DNA of 64,000 bases from G963662605 sp963667005 (GTDB taxonomy: Bacteria > Bacteroidota > Ignavibacteria > Ignavibacteriales > Ignavibacteriaceae): contig OY762937.1 of the NCBI GenBank assembly GCA_963667005.1, positions 744,001-808,000 on the forward strand. Direction: 5' to 3'. The notes under the pieces were generated by a model. The model was not told the origin of the DNA, made no database searches, and worked only from the letters and a program-made list of their open reading frames with translations. Positions 7,730 through 16,367 of this stretch are shown here, in pieces (the first letter of the stretch is position 1; every line of letters begins with the position of its first letter). The translations under genes and the position numbers were made by a program.

Positions 7730-10642
7730 TTACTTCAAAAGAAGCATTTTCTTTGCGACGTTTGCGGTCGAAGATGTCAGGCGGTAGTAATAAACTCCGC
7801 TCGGCAGGTTCGAAGCATCAAACATAACAGAGTATGTTCCGGCAGCGACGCGCTCATTCATCAAAGAAGAAACCAATTGACCGGAAACGTTATATACATT
7901 TAATGTAATATGATCGTCATTGGCAACTGAGAATTGGATTCTTGTTGACGGATTAAACGGATTCGGGTAATTCTGCTCGAGAGCAAAATTAGCCGGAACA
8001 ACCTTTGCGGTCGGCTGTTCAACTGCAGTTACTGTTCCACCGGAAACAACTGAAACGTTGTCAATATAGAAACGGTTGTTTGCAGCAACATTAGCTGTGA
8101 TTTTGAATTTTGATGTACTGTTACCACCGGTATAGGCAAAGGTTTTTGCCGTCAGGTTGGTATCAGGTGTAAATGTAGCAACTGTTGTAAAGTTAGTGCC
8201 GCCATCGGTAGAAAGAGAAAGCGTTAGTGATTTAACTTCACTTGCATTGTATGAACGGATGTCGAATTTAATCGTTCCGGCACCTGAATTCGAAGAAAGA
8301 TCAAGTGATGGGGTCACCAGATAGCCCATGGCACTAGTTGATCCGAGCTTTAACACACCACCAGCCTGATATACTTTTGAACCGGTCCAGCCGGCAACAT
8401 CTGCATAGTTGTCAAATGTTGTAGAGATATCAGTTGAGTTTGCGGAACCAATTGAACCTGCTGTTGCTTTTGCAAAAGTTTCAGTCAAAACGGTAACGGT
8501 AGTAGGAGCTGCGGTAATAGAGAAGACCGCGCTTTGCGTACTTACAGAAGCATTGCTTGCATCGCTGATTCTCACAACAGCTGTTGTGCTTGTTGTTGAA
8601 GGCAGTGTCCATGCATATGATTTTGCTGAAGCGGCAACGCTTTCAACGATGGTCGTAAATGTACTTCCACCGTCGAGTGAATACTCAAGTTTAGCATTTG
8701 TCACACCAACGCTTGACCAGGTAATGTTATGTGATGATCCTTTTACCCATGACTCGCCGCCAACCGGACTGCTGAGAGCAAAGCCGGCTGTCATAATACT
8801 GAAAACACCGCTGGTGGCAACTGAAGTTGAATCAGCGGCATCGCTGATGCGTACTTTATATGTACTTGCAACCGTTGAAGGCAAAGTCCAGGCATATGTG
8901 CCTGCGGCCGCTGGCGTACTGGCAACAATAGTTGACCAGGTTGAACCACTGTTTGCAGAGTATTCGAGTTTAACATTGGTAACACCAGTGCTTGTCCAGG
9001 TGATGTTCTGATTTGAACCGGCAAGCCAGGCTTCGCCGCCGACCGGTGATGTTAAAGCAACGGTGTTTGACTTTGTTGCTGCATCAACAGTAACCGTGTA
9101 AGAAATAGAAGTAATAGTTCGGGTTGATGAGGTGGCATATAACGTATTGTATACTACCAAAACATAATTCCCGTAACTTGCCTGATCAGCTACGTTGAAC
9201 GTCAAGTTACTTCCCGATACGGTCGGTTCAACAACCGAAAGAACCGTGGGGTTAGTGTAGCTGTTCAGCTTTAGCAAACGTGCTGAAAAATTCGCGTTTG
9301 TTGCAGTTGGAGCCGCGGTAATTGAAAAATTTGAAGTCGGCACGATTTTAATAAAGTTTGCCGAAGCACGATATAATTTACTGGTCGAGCTGTATGATGT
9401 TTTTGTTCCGCTGTAATTAATGGTTCCGGCGTATGTAACAACAAAAGGACCGTATGTGTTTTTCGTGTTTGTTGCATTACGATAATCGTCGCCTCTCGTA
9501 AAGCGATATGTGCTCATAGGAGCAGAGGTTGATGAGGTAAGCAGCGCGATAGCCACATTATAATCTTTAATAGCGTCTTTTAAAGTACTGCCCTTTGTAA
9601 CAAGCGCAGAATTCATAGCTGTTGACCAGTATTGGGTAACAACATTCTGATAGAATAATTTTGTGAAGTCACCGCCAAAACGATCGGTTAAATAACGTTC
9701 GAATATCCACGCAGCGTACCAGTGTCCGCCGGATGAGATAGTTGTTCCGTCAAGATTATCATCATAATCAATAGAGATGTACGGAGTTGTAAAAATATCG
9801 GTTAAGTATTGCCAGTTATCGTCATCATGAGAGAAAACAATATCCTCGCCCCATGTGGCACACATTTCCATAGGGAAGCTGGTGAAATTATTGGTGTCAT
9901 ATCCGAACTGAATTGCGTGGAAGAATTCATGCGCGGTGGTAACTTCCATTGCGATTTGCAACAGTGCGTCAGTGCTTCCAAAACCGGTATAGTTATTGCG
10001 CATGCACATATAGCTTGTATAAGCTGATGTTTCTGTTACTCCCGAAGTGTTCGGATTATTGCCCACGCTTGTTTCGGGTTCGGAATATCCATAAACACCG
10101 TCGCCGGCTGCAGTATTCGAAAGGTAAACGCAATAACGGCCGCCGTCTGAAGAAGCGATGGGTGGACGGGCGAAGCCGAGCGAATCATACACGGTGAGAG
10201 CTCTAACAAACGCAGCCGCCATGTTTTCAACATAGTCCGGAACATTGTTCGAGTTCGCATCGGTGGTTGCAACCGCATTGGTGCCCGATGTGGTATAATA
10301 AAATTTAAAGAAGTTTTTTGTTGTTTCGAGATACGTGCTGCTCAAACCGGTGGGTCTCGCCATAACTTTCTTAAACTGGGCTTGCGCATCAGGAGTTAAA
10401 CGGTCAAAGTTCTTTTTTGCTTCAAATAAAAGCATTGTTTTGTTGTTCTTAATACGGTCAGGTGACCCTGTTTTTAACAAGGCCGGTGAAGTATTAAGTG
10501 CATTGAGTTTCTCAAGCATATACTGAGAATACTCTGCATTTGTTAATGAAGAAGCTGTTTTATCCTGAGCCAAAGAGAGCACTGGTAGAGACAACGACAC
10601 AAAAACAAACGCAAAAAGCAGAGTTCTGGTAAGTTTAGCCAT
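7730..10642 (-). CDS. Secreted putative metalloprotease (MXAN_6640-like) with T9SS sorting tail
   Basis: 970-residue exported protein. The signal peptide ends after ~25 residues (LSLPVLSLAQ). The catalytic region (~30-420) carries HEFFHAIQFGYD near residue 238, a HExxH zinc motif, followed by EMCATWGED (~258), whose Glu is a plausible third zinc ligand. This arrangement resembles the MXAN_6640 family of putative metalloproteases; activity is inferred. Two Ig-like repeats follow (~530-610 and ~620-710, each SPVGGE.W..GS..NITW), then a jelly-roll-like domain (~720-865) and a T9SS tail beginning at NYPNPFNPSTRIQFSV (~893). The tail directs export through the T9SS and usually surface attachment. 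Its C-terminal half is homologous to that of the neighbour at 5253. Confidence 0.85.
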   Translation of the reverse strand: MAKLTRTLLFAFVFVSLSLPVLSLAQDKTASSLTNAEYSQYMLEKLNALNTSPALLKTGSPDRIKNNKTMLLFEAKKNFDRLTPDAQAQFKKVMARPTGLSSTYLETTKNFFKFYYTTSGTNAVATTDANSNNVPDYVENMAAAFVRALTVYDSLGFARPPIASSDGGRYCVYLSNTAAGDGVYGYSEPETSVGNNPNTSGVTETSAYTSYMCMRNNYTGFGSTDALLQIAMEVTTAHEFFHAIQFGYDTNNFTSFPMEMCATWGEDIVFSHDDDNWQYLTDIFTTPYISIDYDDNLDGTTISSGGHWYAAWIFERYLTDRFGGDFTKLFYQNVVTQYWSTAMNSALVTKGSTLKDAIKDYNVAIALLTSSTSAPMSTYRFTRGDDYRNATNTKNTYGPFVVTYAGTINYSGTKTSYSSTSKLYRASANFIKIVPTSNFSITAAPTATNANFSARLLKLNSYTNPTVLSVVEPTVSGSNLTFNVADQASYGNYVLVVYNTLYATSSTRTITSISYTVTVDAATKSNTVALTSPVGGEAWLAGSNQNITWTSTGVTNVKLEYSANSGSTWSTIVASTPAAAGTYAWTLPSTVASTYKVRISDAADSTSVATSGVFSIMTAGFALSSPVGGESWVKGSSHNITWSSVGVTNAKLEYSLDGGSTFTTIVESVAASAKSYAWTLPSTTSTTAVVRISDASNASVSTQSAVFSITAAPTTVTVLTETFAKATAGSIGSANSTDISTTFDNYADVAGWTGSKVYQAGGVLKLGSTSAMGYLVTPSLDLSSNSGAGTIKFDIRSYNASEVKSLTLSLSTDGGTNFTTVATFTPDTNLTAKTFAYTGGNSTSKFKITANVAANNRFYIDNVSVVSGGTVTAVEQPTAKVVPANFALEQNYPNPFNPSTRIQFSVANDDHITLNVYNVSGQLVSSLMNERVAAGTYSVMFDASNLPSGVYYYRLTSSTANVAKKMLLLK

Positions 10643-10948
10643 ACATCACTTTTTTTTATTGAATGAATATAAATTAAGAATTAACTCGGCACTTTTTTGC
10701 GTTGTCGCACATTACGCAAGATGGTAAAATACTGATATTTTATAAAAGCACAAATAAAGAAAACTTAATAATGAAACTATTAAAACATATTACAGCTCAG
10801 CGAGCCACGAAGTCCTTAGACGTTCTTTTTTTTGATACCTTGCGGTGTTTGGAAAAATTTCTTTTTTCGACAATTATTTGTCTTTTTCTCGCTTTTAGTC
10901 TAATTTTCCAAAATCATTTATCTTTTTGCCCGTAAGGCTGTTTATTAT
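10643..10948. other. 306-bp gap between divergent genes
   Basis: Lies between the start of the metalloprotease gene (minus strand) and the start of the UbiA-family gene (plus strand), so it must hold both 5' regions. It is AT-rich. I see no hairpin, no repeat of the families found elsewhere in the window and no convincing promoter match. A short plus-strand frame (10702-10935) has no recognisable domain and is probably not a gene. Confidence 0.5.
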
Positions 10949-11836
10949 ATGACTATTAAAACAATTGCCAAGCTCATCAGGGTTCCACAGTGGATCAAAA
11001 ACCTGTTCGTCCTTGTCCCACTGGTGTTCTCGATGAACATACTGCATCCGGATTTATTGAAAAATGCTCTTATTGCTGTTTTTTGCCTTTGTCTGGCATC
11101 AAGCCTTGTCTATATAATAAATGATGTTGTTGACCGTGACGCCGACAAATTGCACCCGAAGAAAAAATACCGCCCTATTGCATCAGGCATTATCAGCATA
11201 CCGAAGGCTATTTTAATAGCTGCCGTATTATTGGTGATTAATATTGTATTATGTGTTCAGCTCAGTCAGAGTTTTATACTGGCAAACTTTGCTTACATTT
11301 TACTGAATATTTTCTATACATTTTATGCAAAAAATGTGGTACTACTGGATATCTTCAGCATAGCCGCGGGATTCATGCTGAGAGTTATTGCCGGTGCGTA
11401 CGCCATAAATGTTGAAATATCAAGCTGGCTGCTTCTCACCACCATGTTCCTCTCACTGTTCCTTGCTGTTATGAAGCGCAGATCCGAGCTTGTTCTTACT
11501 GCCGACACGACACATAACTCCACAAGAAAAGTTTTGACAAACTATTCGGTTGCTTTTACCGATCAGATGGCAACAGTATCGGCCGCGGCAGTTATCATTT
11601 GCTACGCGCTCTATACAACATCACAGAGAACAATAGATGTTTTTAAGACCGAAGAACTTATTTTCACAACCCCTTTTGTTGTCTTCGGAATATTCAGATA
11701 CATGTATCTTGTGTACAAATATGATCAGGGTGAGAATACAACGGAAATCATGCTGCACGATGTGCCGATGATCGTGAATATTCTATTATATTCTGCCGTC
11801 GTTGTAGTGATACTTTACAAAATTGCCGGCATCTGA
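10949..11836 (+). CDS. UbiA-family transferase, decaprenyl-phosphate phosphoribosyltransferase-like
   Basis: Integral-membrane prenyltransferase-superfamily enzyme, 295 residues with about eight or nine hydrophobic helices. The catalytic Asp-rich motif NDVVDRDAD (~57) is followed by HPKKKYRPIASG. This is the pattern of the branch that moves phosphoribose onto decaprenyl phosphate (Rv3806c type) rather than of quinone-pathway UbiA/MenA. In actinobacteria that product leads to arabinosyl lipids. In Gram-negatives the homologue's role is less clear and may be the supply of a lipid-linked pentose for surface glycans. It stands alone: no oxidoreductase or epimerase partner (DprE1/DprE2 type) is adjacent. 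The second Asp motif expected about 100 residues later is harder to place. Confidence 0.78.
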   Translation: MTIKTIAKLIRVPQWIKNLFVLVPLVFSMNILHPDLLKNALIAVFCLCLASSLVYIINDVVDRDADKLHPKKKYRPIASGIISIPKAILIAAVLLVINIVLCVQLSQSFILANFAYILLNIFYTFYAKNVVLLDIFSIAAGFMLRVIAGAYAINVEISSWLLLTTMFLSLFLAVMKRRSELVLTADTTHNSTRKVLTNYSVAFTDQMATVSAAAVIICYALYTTSQRTIDVFKTEELIFTTPFVVFGIFRYMYLVYKYDQGENTTEIMLHDVPMIVNILLYSAVVVVILYKIAGI

Positions 11837-11855
11837 TATTGTTCGGTGTGCTATT

Positions 11856-13091
11856 TTATTTTAGCAGGATCAGCTTTTTAACCTCACGAAGACTGCCTGT
11901 CCGTAATTCATAAAAATATATTCCTGTGGAAAGTCCGGCCGCATTAAATAATACCTCGTGACTGCCTGACGTCTGCATACCATTTACCAGCACCGCCACT
12001 TCGTTTCCCGCTATATCAAACACTTTAAGCATCACATTACCATCTGCCGGAATCTGATAACGGATATTTGTTACTGGATTGAACGGGTTTGGATAGTTTT
12101 GATGCAACCTGAAATTCTTCTTGTCGGAATTGCCTGTTTCGCCAATGCCGGTCCACGCCGAAAGAGGCATATACCAAACACCATCAGTCCGCACTGTAAA
12201 CAGCATATTATTATATACTGTCATGTCCAATAACTGTGCGAATTCATGCGCCCTTACCGTCCATGTTTCACCGGAGTCATCCGAAGAACAAATAAAGTGA
12301 TCTAATTTATACGTTACGCCAGCAAACAATCGTGATTCATGCGCGGCAAAAGAACCGATAGGAAGTTTGGAAAGTAGCTTTATATCTTTGAAACTCCAGC
12401 TCATACCATCTGCTGACCCCCGGTAGAGTCCGGTTGATGTGCCGGCAAAAATATAGTCGCCGGCTGAAATGAATTTTAACGCTGGTCGCTGTTCCTGTGT
12501 TGCATCAATCTGCACCTCTATCCATGCGCTTGTGTTTTGGGGACGGATAAACACATACATTCCGATGCTTGCCACTAACGTCCTACCGCTAACCGAGAGG
12601 GTGCTAACCCCGAGTTGTGAAAGACCTTCGTTATATGACTTCCACTGCCCCGGGTTTAGAAGATTCATATAATAAACTCCGTCTCCACCGGTTCCCGCGT
12701 ACAATGTATCGCCGATAACACAAAGATCAACTATATACCGCGCCCAGCCACCAAGTCCGGCACTAAAGTCCTGCCAGGAATTTCCATCATTGCTGCTGCG
12801 TAAAACACCCGCGTTGGTAGTTGCAACGTAGAGATACCCATTGTGAGAGAAAAAACGTGAAAAATAGGCACCGGCGGGAAGCAGGCCGGCCAATGGTTTC
12901 CACGACATACCTGAATCTGTACTCTTAAAAAGAGTCGAATCGCTTCCGGTATAAAGAATCCCGTTGTGTTCTGCAATTGCGTAATAAACCCCGGATGGAA
13001 GCCCCTCGCCTCTTTGCCAGTTTTGTGCAATTCCGCTTGAAACTAAACAAGTAAAAACGATAATTAATAGTGTGTGTTGTCTTAAAAGCAT
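11856..13091 (-). CDS. Secreted sialidase-like beta-propeller protein with T9SS tail
   Basis: 411-residue exported protein of unknown function. The signal peptide covers residues ~1-22 (LVSSGIAQ). Residues ~25-320 form repeated ~45-residue blades with Asp-box-like turns (SxDxGxxW: STDSGMSWKPL, SNDGNSWQDF, SSDDSGETWTV), typical of sialidase or photosystem-assembly-factor-like propellers. The T9SS tail starts at NYPNPFNPVTNIRYQI (~338) and ends in KKLILLK. The propeller alone does not show an enzymatic role; no sialidase Arg triad was identified. It is convergent with the UbiA-like gene (19 bp between stops) and divergent from lolD. Confidence 0.83.
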   Translation of the reverse strand: MLLRQHTLLIIVFTCLVSSGIAQNWQRGEGLPSGVYYAIAEHNGILYTGSDSTLFKSTDSGMSWKPLAGLLPAGAYFSRFFSHNGYLYVATTNAGVLRSSNDGNSWQDFSAGLGGWARYIVDLCVIGDTLYAGTGGDGVYYMNLLNPGQWKSYNEGLSQLGVSTLSVSGRTLVASIGMYVFIRPQNTSAWIEVQIDATQEQRPALKFISAGDYIFAGTSTGLYRGSADGMSWSFKDIKLLSKLPIGSFAAHESRLFAGVTYKLDHFICSSDDSGETWTVRAHEFAQLLDMTVYNNMLFTVRTDGVWYMPLSAWTGIGETGNSDKKNFRLHQNYPNPFNPVTNIRYQIPADGNVMLKVFDIAGNEVAVLVNGMQTSGSHEVLFNAAGLSTGIYFYELRTGSLREVKKLILLK

Positions 13092-13247
13092 GCGTGTTCC
13101 GTTACAATCAATAATACCCTATGCAAAAATCAACTAAATGGCCGGATAAAAAGTTGCAAATTTATTAAAGTATTTTCATATGCCTGCATAGAGAGCATCG
13201 CCGCCCTACTGATTTTCTTCATTTTACGGCCGAAATTCAAATCCCCA

Positions 13248-13280
13248 TTGCATGCCATACGATTTCTAAGCATATTTTTG
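13248..13280 (+). promoter_or_regulatory. Candidate promoter of lolD
   Basis: TATTTTTG at 13273-13280 fits the TAnnTTTG -7 element and lies 45 bp before the lolD ATG. A possible -33 TTG sits at 13248-13250, 22 bases upstream of the -7 box, slightly long for this promoter class. Confidence 0.3.
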
Positions 13281-13324
13281 TTATTTTTAGGTTTCAATTA
13301 TATAATTATAGATAAGCCGACTGC

Positions 13325-14005
13325 ATGAGCGATTTTATTATCGAAACCGGTGACATAACCAAAACATATTACACGGGGAAAGCCAAAGTTGATGTTCTCC
13401 GCGGGGTATCCATTCAGGTTCCACGCTCCAAAATCTCCGTCATCATCGGAGCTTCCGGCGCCGGAAAGAGTACGCTCTTACATATTCTCGGCGGACTTGA
13501 CCGCCCTGATAATGGAAGCGTAAAAGTAAACGGCCATGACCTCCGCTCTATGAACGAAAAAGATCTTTCGAAATTCCGCTCAAAAGAAATCGGCTTTGTG
13601 TTTCAGTTCCATCACCTTCTACCGGAATTCACCGCCCTCGAAAATACCGCCATCCCTCTTATGATCGGCGGACTTTCAAAAAAGCATGCGCTTGATAAAG
13701 CAAAAGATATGCTTTCTTTAGTAGGTCTCGACTTACGTATGGAACATAAACCGGCAGAACTTTCCGGCGGCGAGCAGCAGCGTGTTGCTATTGCCCGCGC
13801 ACTGGCAAACGATCCGGCTATCATTTTTGCAGACGAACCGACTGGAAATCTTGACTCTGTCAACAGCGACTCCATTCACCACCTGTTCCTTGAGCTGCGG
13901 GACAGTCTGCAAAAAACATTTGTTATTGTTACCCATAACTCGGGTATGATGCAATTGGCAGATAAGATTTTTTCCATGAAAGACGGCGTTGTAGAAAACC
14001 AATAA
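13325..14005 (+). CDS. lolD: Lipoprotein-release / LolD-type ABC transporter ATPase
   Basis: ATP-binding subunit of a LolCDE/MacB-type ABC complex, which extracts lipoproteins from the inner membrane for transport to the outer membrane. 226 residues, full length for the family. Walker A GASGAGKST (~42), Q-loop FVFQFHHLLPEFTALEN (the LLPEF(T/S)A..N pattern typical of LolD), signature LSGGEQQR (~145), Walker B IIFADEPTGNLDS (~165) and H-loop VTHN (~204) are all present. The permease gene (lolC/E) is not adjacent, which is common. Followed after 45 bp by a methyltransferase gene on the same strand. A MacB-type role cannot be excluded. Confidence 0.9.
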   Translation: MSDFIIETGDITKTYYTGKAKVDVLRGVSIQVPRSKISVIIGASGAGKSTLLHILGGLDRPDNGSVKVNGHDLRSMNEKDLSKFRSKEIGFVFQFHHLLPEFTALENTAIPLMIGGLSKKHALDKAKDMLSLVGLDLRMEHKPAELSGGEQQRVAIARALANDPAIIFADEPTGNLDSVNSDSIHHLFLELRDSLQKTFVIVTHNSGMMQLADKIFSMKDGVVENQ

Positions 14006-14050
14006 TGTTTTCATGTCTATTATATTTCACTCTATCATGCAGGCCCAGTA

Positions 14051-14773
14051 ATGAATAACAGAAACAATGACCCCCAGCCCATTTTACTCCCGGGATTGGA
14101 CGACCAATCGGTATTTTTATTTACCAATTGCGATGTAAGCAATAAAACAATTCTTATCATCGGACAAGGCTGCATTTCTCTGGCTAAGAAAATGCTCGAC
14201 AAAGGAGCAGCTTCTGTTGAAATAATTATTGACGACGAAGAACAGATGCTCGCCGACCGCATGCAGGCCAGCGGAACGGCAAACCTCCGCATCCGGTTTA
14301 TGGAATTTCATAATACTGACTTTAAAGATGAGACCTTTGATGTTGTGTACGCCCAGGCATCGGTATCAACCGCAAAACATGTTAAAATATTGAAAGAGAT
14401 CAAGCGTATTACAAAACCGCAGGGACTTGTTTGTCTCGGTGAAATTGTTCAGTTAAACAAAGACATGACACCCTCCGTCCGGCAAGTTTGGGAGAAAACA
14501 AAAGTTACTCTCCGGGAAATTCCTACGATACAAAAAGAATATGCAGACGCAGAATTTGAATCTGTCGTAGAGACCGATCTTTCATTCACCATGAAGTATG
14601 TTTACAAAAAACACTTACGCAACATGGATAAGAGTCTGCCTGAAATGACCGAGGCGGAGAAAAAAGCACTAAAAAAAGATATTAAAACGTACCGGCATGA
14701 AGCCAATACTTACTTGCAGTTTAAAGGTGACAATTACACCGGATTCATAGCCTTCTTACTAAGGAAACCATAA
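14051..14773 (+). CDS. SAM-dependent methyltransferase-like protein
   Basis: 240-residue soluble protein with a class I methyltransferase-like core. A nucleotide-binding strand and turn lie at ~34-50 (KTILIIGQGCISLAKKML), an acidic strand end at ~58-64 (SVEIIIDDEEQ), and motif IV-like DVVYAQASVST at ~98. A post-core strand (GLVCLGEIVQL) follows. The glycine-rich loop is degenerate compared with the usual ExGxGxG, so SAM binding is probable rather than certain. The C-terminal third is charged and helical. Its stop overlaps the start of rlmD by one base (TAATG), implying translational coupling and suggesting a role linked to RNA or ribosome modification; that link is inference. I do not recognise a named family. 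Confidence 0.65.
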   Translation: MNNRNNDPQPILLPGLDDQSVFLFTNCDVSNKTILIIGQGCISLAKKMLDKGAASVEIIIDDEEQMLADRMQASGTANLRIRFMEFHNTDFKDETFDVVYAQASVSTAKHVKILKEIKRITKPQGLVCLGEIVQLNKDMTPSVRQVWEKTKVTLREIPTIQKEYADAEFESVVETDLSFTMKYVYKKHLRNMDKSLPEMTEAEKKALKKDIKTYRHEANTYLQFKGDNYTGFIAFLLRKP

Positions 14774-16209
14774 TGCAGCGCGGCGATATTTACACGGTTC
14801 TGATTGAAAAATTTGTATTCGAAGGCAACGGCATCGGCACTATACAAACCGATGACGAGGCACTGATGGAAGCAGAAGGCGGAAGAAAAATATTTGTCCC
14901 TTTTGCATATCCCGGCGATCTGGTAAAAGTCGAAATTCAAAAAGTAAAAAAGAACTACGCCGAAGGTGTTATCAAAGAACTGTTGACCGCTTCACAGTCC
15001 CGCGTAACTCCAAGATGTAAATACTATACACATTGCGGCGGATGTAAACAACAGGACCTCAGTTACACGCTGCAAACAGCCTATAAACAACAGCAGGTCG
15101 CCGATATTTTTTACCGCATGGGCGGGTTGGAAGGATTTGAATTTCGTGACATACTTCCGAGTGAGCGCGTGTTCTTCTACCGCAACAAAATGGAATTTTC
15201 TTTTTCAAATATGAAGTGGCTGCCGCCGGAAGAGTTTTTACTTGCCGACAAACAAAAATCAGGCGCGGCACTTGGACTCCATGTCCCCGGCGCGTACAAC
15301 AAAATCATCCACATGGATGAATGCTTTTTACAGTCCGAAGAAAGCAATGTTATTCTGCGTAAAACCGCAGAATTCTTTTTCTCGCGCGGAACGTCTATCT
15401 ATAATAACAAGGCGCATGAAGGCTATCTCAGAAATCTTGTCATCAAGCAGTCTTCACACACAGCCGACCTCATGGTAAATCTCGTAACGTTCACAAGAGA
15501 TGAACAACTGATGAATGAATATAAAGAGTTCATTCTCAAAGAGATGCCGAAGATTACCACAATCGTTAATAATATTAACGAACGCAAAGCCATGGTCGCC
15601 ACCGGCGATTATGAAGTTGTTGATTACGGAAGCGGATATATCTATGACAAAATCGGTGGATGTACATTCCGCATCAGCGCGAACTCATTCTTCCAGACCA
15701 ATACTTTCCAAGCTGAACACTTATATGAAATCGCGAAACAGTTCGCAGAGTTTTCCGGCGACGAAATTGTTTATGATCTGTATTGCGGTGCGGGAACAAT
15801 AACTCTGTACAACGCTAACGCCGTTAAAAAGATCTATGGGTTTGAAGTGACACCCTCGGCAATTGAAGATGCGCTTGTTAATAAGGGATTAAATAATAAC
15901 GACAACGCGGAGTTCTTTACCGCAGATCTATATAAATCATTTCTCCCCGCTATTGAAGAAGCCGGAATACCCAAACCGGATAGTATCATTGCTGATCCAC
16001 CGCGCAGCGGCATGCACGAAAATACGGTAAAAGACATACTCGCTCTTGAGCCGAAAAAATTGGTGTACATCAGCTGTAACCCGGCAACGCAAGTACGTGA
16101 CATCAAAGCATTCGTCAACAACGGCTATACGCTCAAAGCTATTCAGCCGGTTGATATGTTCCCGCATACTTTCCATATCGAAAACGTCGCCCTGCTGGTA
16201 AGAGAATAG
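14773..16209 (+). CDS. rlmD: 23S rRNA (uracil-5-)-methyltransferase, RlmD/RumA type
   Basis: Methylates C5 of a uracil in 23S rRNA (U1939 in E. coli) with SAM. In the 478 residues, a TRAM RNA-binding domain spans ~1-65, Fe-S cysteines lie at C82, C88 and C91 (CKYYTHCGGC) with a fourth in MDECFLQ (~178), and the SAM fold holds YDLYCGAGTITLYNA (~335). DPPRSGMH and the nucleophile in YISCNPATQVRD (~433) complete the set. Length matches the family. A related enzyme (RlmCD type, or TrmA-like methylation of tRNA U54) is possible because paralogues are hard to separate by eye. Start overlaps the preceding methyltransferase stop by one base. A CGCAAAG-family repeat begins within seven bases after the stop. 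Confidence 0.88.
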   Translation: MQRGDIYTVLIEKFVFEGNGIGTIQTDDEALMEAEGGRKIFVPFAYPGDLVKVEIQKVKKNYAEGVIKELLTASQSRVTPRCKYYTHCGGCKQQDLSYTLQTAYKQQQVADIFYRMGGLEGFEFRDILPSERVFFYRNKMEFSFSNMKWLPPEEFLLADKQKSGAALGLHVPGAYNKIIHMDECFLQSEESNVILRKTAEFFFSRGTSIYNNKAHEGYLRNLVIKQSSHTADLMVNLVTFTRDEQLMNEYKEFILKEMPKITTIVNNINERKAMVATGDYEVVDYGSGYIYDKIGGCTFRISANSFFQTNTFQAEHLYEIAKQFAEFSGDEIVYDLYCGAGTITLYNANAVKKIYGFEVTPSAIEDALVNKGLNNNDNAEFFTADLYKSFLPAIEEAGIPKPDSIIADPPRSGMHENTVKDILALEPKKLVYISCNPATQVRDIKAFVNNGYTLKAIQPVDMFPHTFHIENVALLVRE

Positions 16210-16215
16210 AATTCT

Positions 16216-16296
16216 CGCAAAGACGCGAAGCCGCAAAATTATTTTATAAACCCAATTGCTTAAAAATATATTTGCGTCTTTGCGACTTGGCGTGAG
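16216..16296. repeat. Inverted pair of CGCAAAG-family repeats between rlmD and the CNT gene
   Basis: CGCAAAGACGCGAAG begins at 16216, six bases after the rlmD stop, and an inverted copy (TTTGCGTCTTTGCG...) ends at 16296. The two face each other over about 30 bp of AT-rich DNA. The copies are imperfect. Same family as repeats at 42883-43082, 49396-50087, 51275-51519, 41971-42017 and 63803-63855. Confidence 0.75.
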
Positions 16297-16305
16297 TTTT
16301 CCTTC

Positions 16306-16335
16306 TTGCGATTTGAATTTTTATCTCTAATTTTG
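16306..16335 (+). promoter_or_regulatory. Candidate promoter of the CNT nucleoside transporter gene
   Basis: TAATTTTG (16328-16335) fits the -7 TAnnTTTG element; TTG at 16306-16308 is 19 bases upstream, the expected -33 spacing. The -7 box lies 33 bp before the ATG at 16368. Sequence match only. Confidence 0.45.
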
Positions 16336-16367
16336 TTCATACATTCATAAACTACTAAAGTGCCTGT

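Noticed and set aside
8409..9011. 200-residue open frame on the plus strand
   Set aside because: It is antisense to the Ig-like repeats of the metalloprotease gene, which has a strong domain assignment; the plus-strand product has only low-complexity Ala/Val/Glu sequence.
10702..10935. 77-residue open frame before the UbiA-like gene
   Set aside because: No recognisable domain, no ribosome-binding site and no neighbour logic; read as the 5' region of the UbiA-like gene.
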